Below, in pieces: positions 26,840-26,875 of a DNA stretch of 26,875 nt. Position numbers and translations under genes: made by a program. Position 1 is the stretch's first letter, and each line of letters opens with the position of its first letter. The notes below the pieces were generated by a model. The model made no database searches. It saw only the letters and a list, made by a program, of their open reading frames with translations, and was not told the origin of the DNA. The DNA comes from Clostridiales bacterium. Its GTDB lineage: Bacteria > Bacillota_A > Clostridia > Saccharofermentanales > Saccharofermentanaceae. The DNA lies in the NCBI GenBank assembly GCA_017649745.1, contig JAGCGE010000247.1, positions 1-26,875 of the forward strand, read 5' to 3'.

Positions 26840-26875
26840 AGATCGGAGCACACGTCTGAACTCCAGTCACCTCAA
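26840..26875 (+). other. Illumina TruSeq adapter remnant at contig end (not phage DNA)
   Basis: From 26840 the bases match the standard Illumina read-1 3' adapter, AGATCGG...CACACGTCTGAACTCCAGTC, with a three-base deletion (AAG) near its start. They are followed by CTCAA, consistent with index bases. This part is library sequence and should be trimmed; the real phage sequence ends at or before 26839. Confidence 0.95.

Overview
The window is part of a temperate, tailed bacteriophage (or prophage) genome from an A+T-rich Firmicute, most likely a gut Clostridia (Lachnospiraceae/Ruminococcaceae type). The reasons are strong AGGAGG ribosome-binding sites, dense short genes nearly all on the + strand, a lysis cassette with an LL-H-type holin and a glucosaminidase lysin, a tyrosine integrase, and a phage replication module. 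The host assignment is inference from style, not from a marker gene.

Layout. 3-185 is the 3' end of a gene cut by the left edge, probably a tail or receptor-binding gene because lysis genes follow. 262-1468 is the holin/lysis membrane-protein cluster. 1687-2952 is the integrase, the only minus-strand gene, convergent with the lysis genes across a shared terminator. 3104-4330 holds a RinA/ArpU-like regulator candidate and the endolysin. 4331-4687 is a structured non-coding stretch. 4641-6515 is an array of tiny genes, most with their own promoter and terminator. 6512-10089 is a tightly overlapping operon of small proteins, including a SleB-like hydrolase. 10127-15957 is a block of membrane-anchored proteins, including two DUF6353-like paralogues. 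16001-23304 is the replication and nuclease module: an SF3 helicase / AEP primase / family B polymerase fusion, an SSB-like protein, an SF2 helicase, an HNH-like protein, a VRR-NUC nuclease and a RecB/Cas4-like nuclease. 23309-26392 is a large two-barrel RNA-polymerase-like protein with a DFDGD motif and several helix-turn-helices. 26461-26730 is a small conserved phage protein. The last ~36 bases are Illumina adapter, so the contig end is partly artificial. No terminase, capsid or repressor gene is visible.

How it may work together. The phage carries nearly a complete replisome and an RNA-polymerase-like enzyme. It has a distinctive promoter family (nine sites, 17-nt spacer, a TTTTTC-like -35 running into GCG, a TATAAT/TAGAAT/TAATAT -10), often fused directly to the preceding terminator. 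Superimposed on everything is a strand-specific word, ATATT (mainly TTATATTT and GATATT[T/C]), about every 150 bp on the + strand regardless of reading frame, of coding versus non-coding sequence and even of gene direction. I found no known element that explains it, and it is the most unusual signal here. All counts were made by eye.
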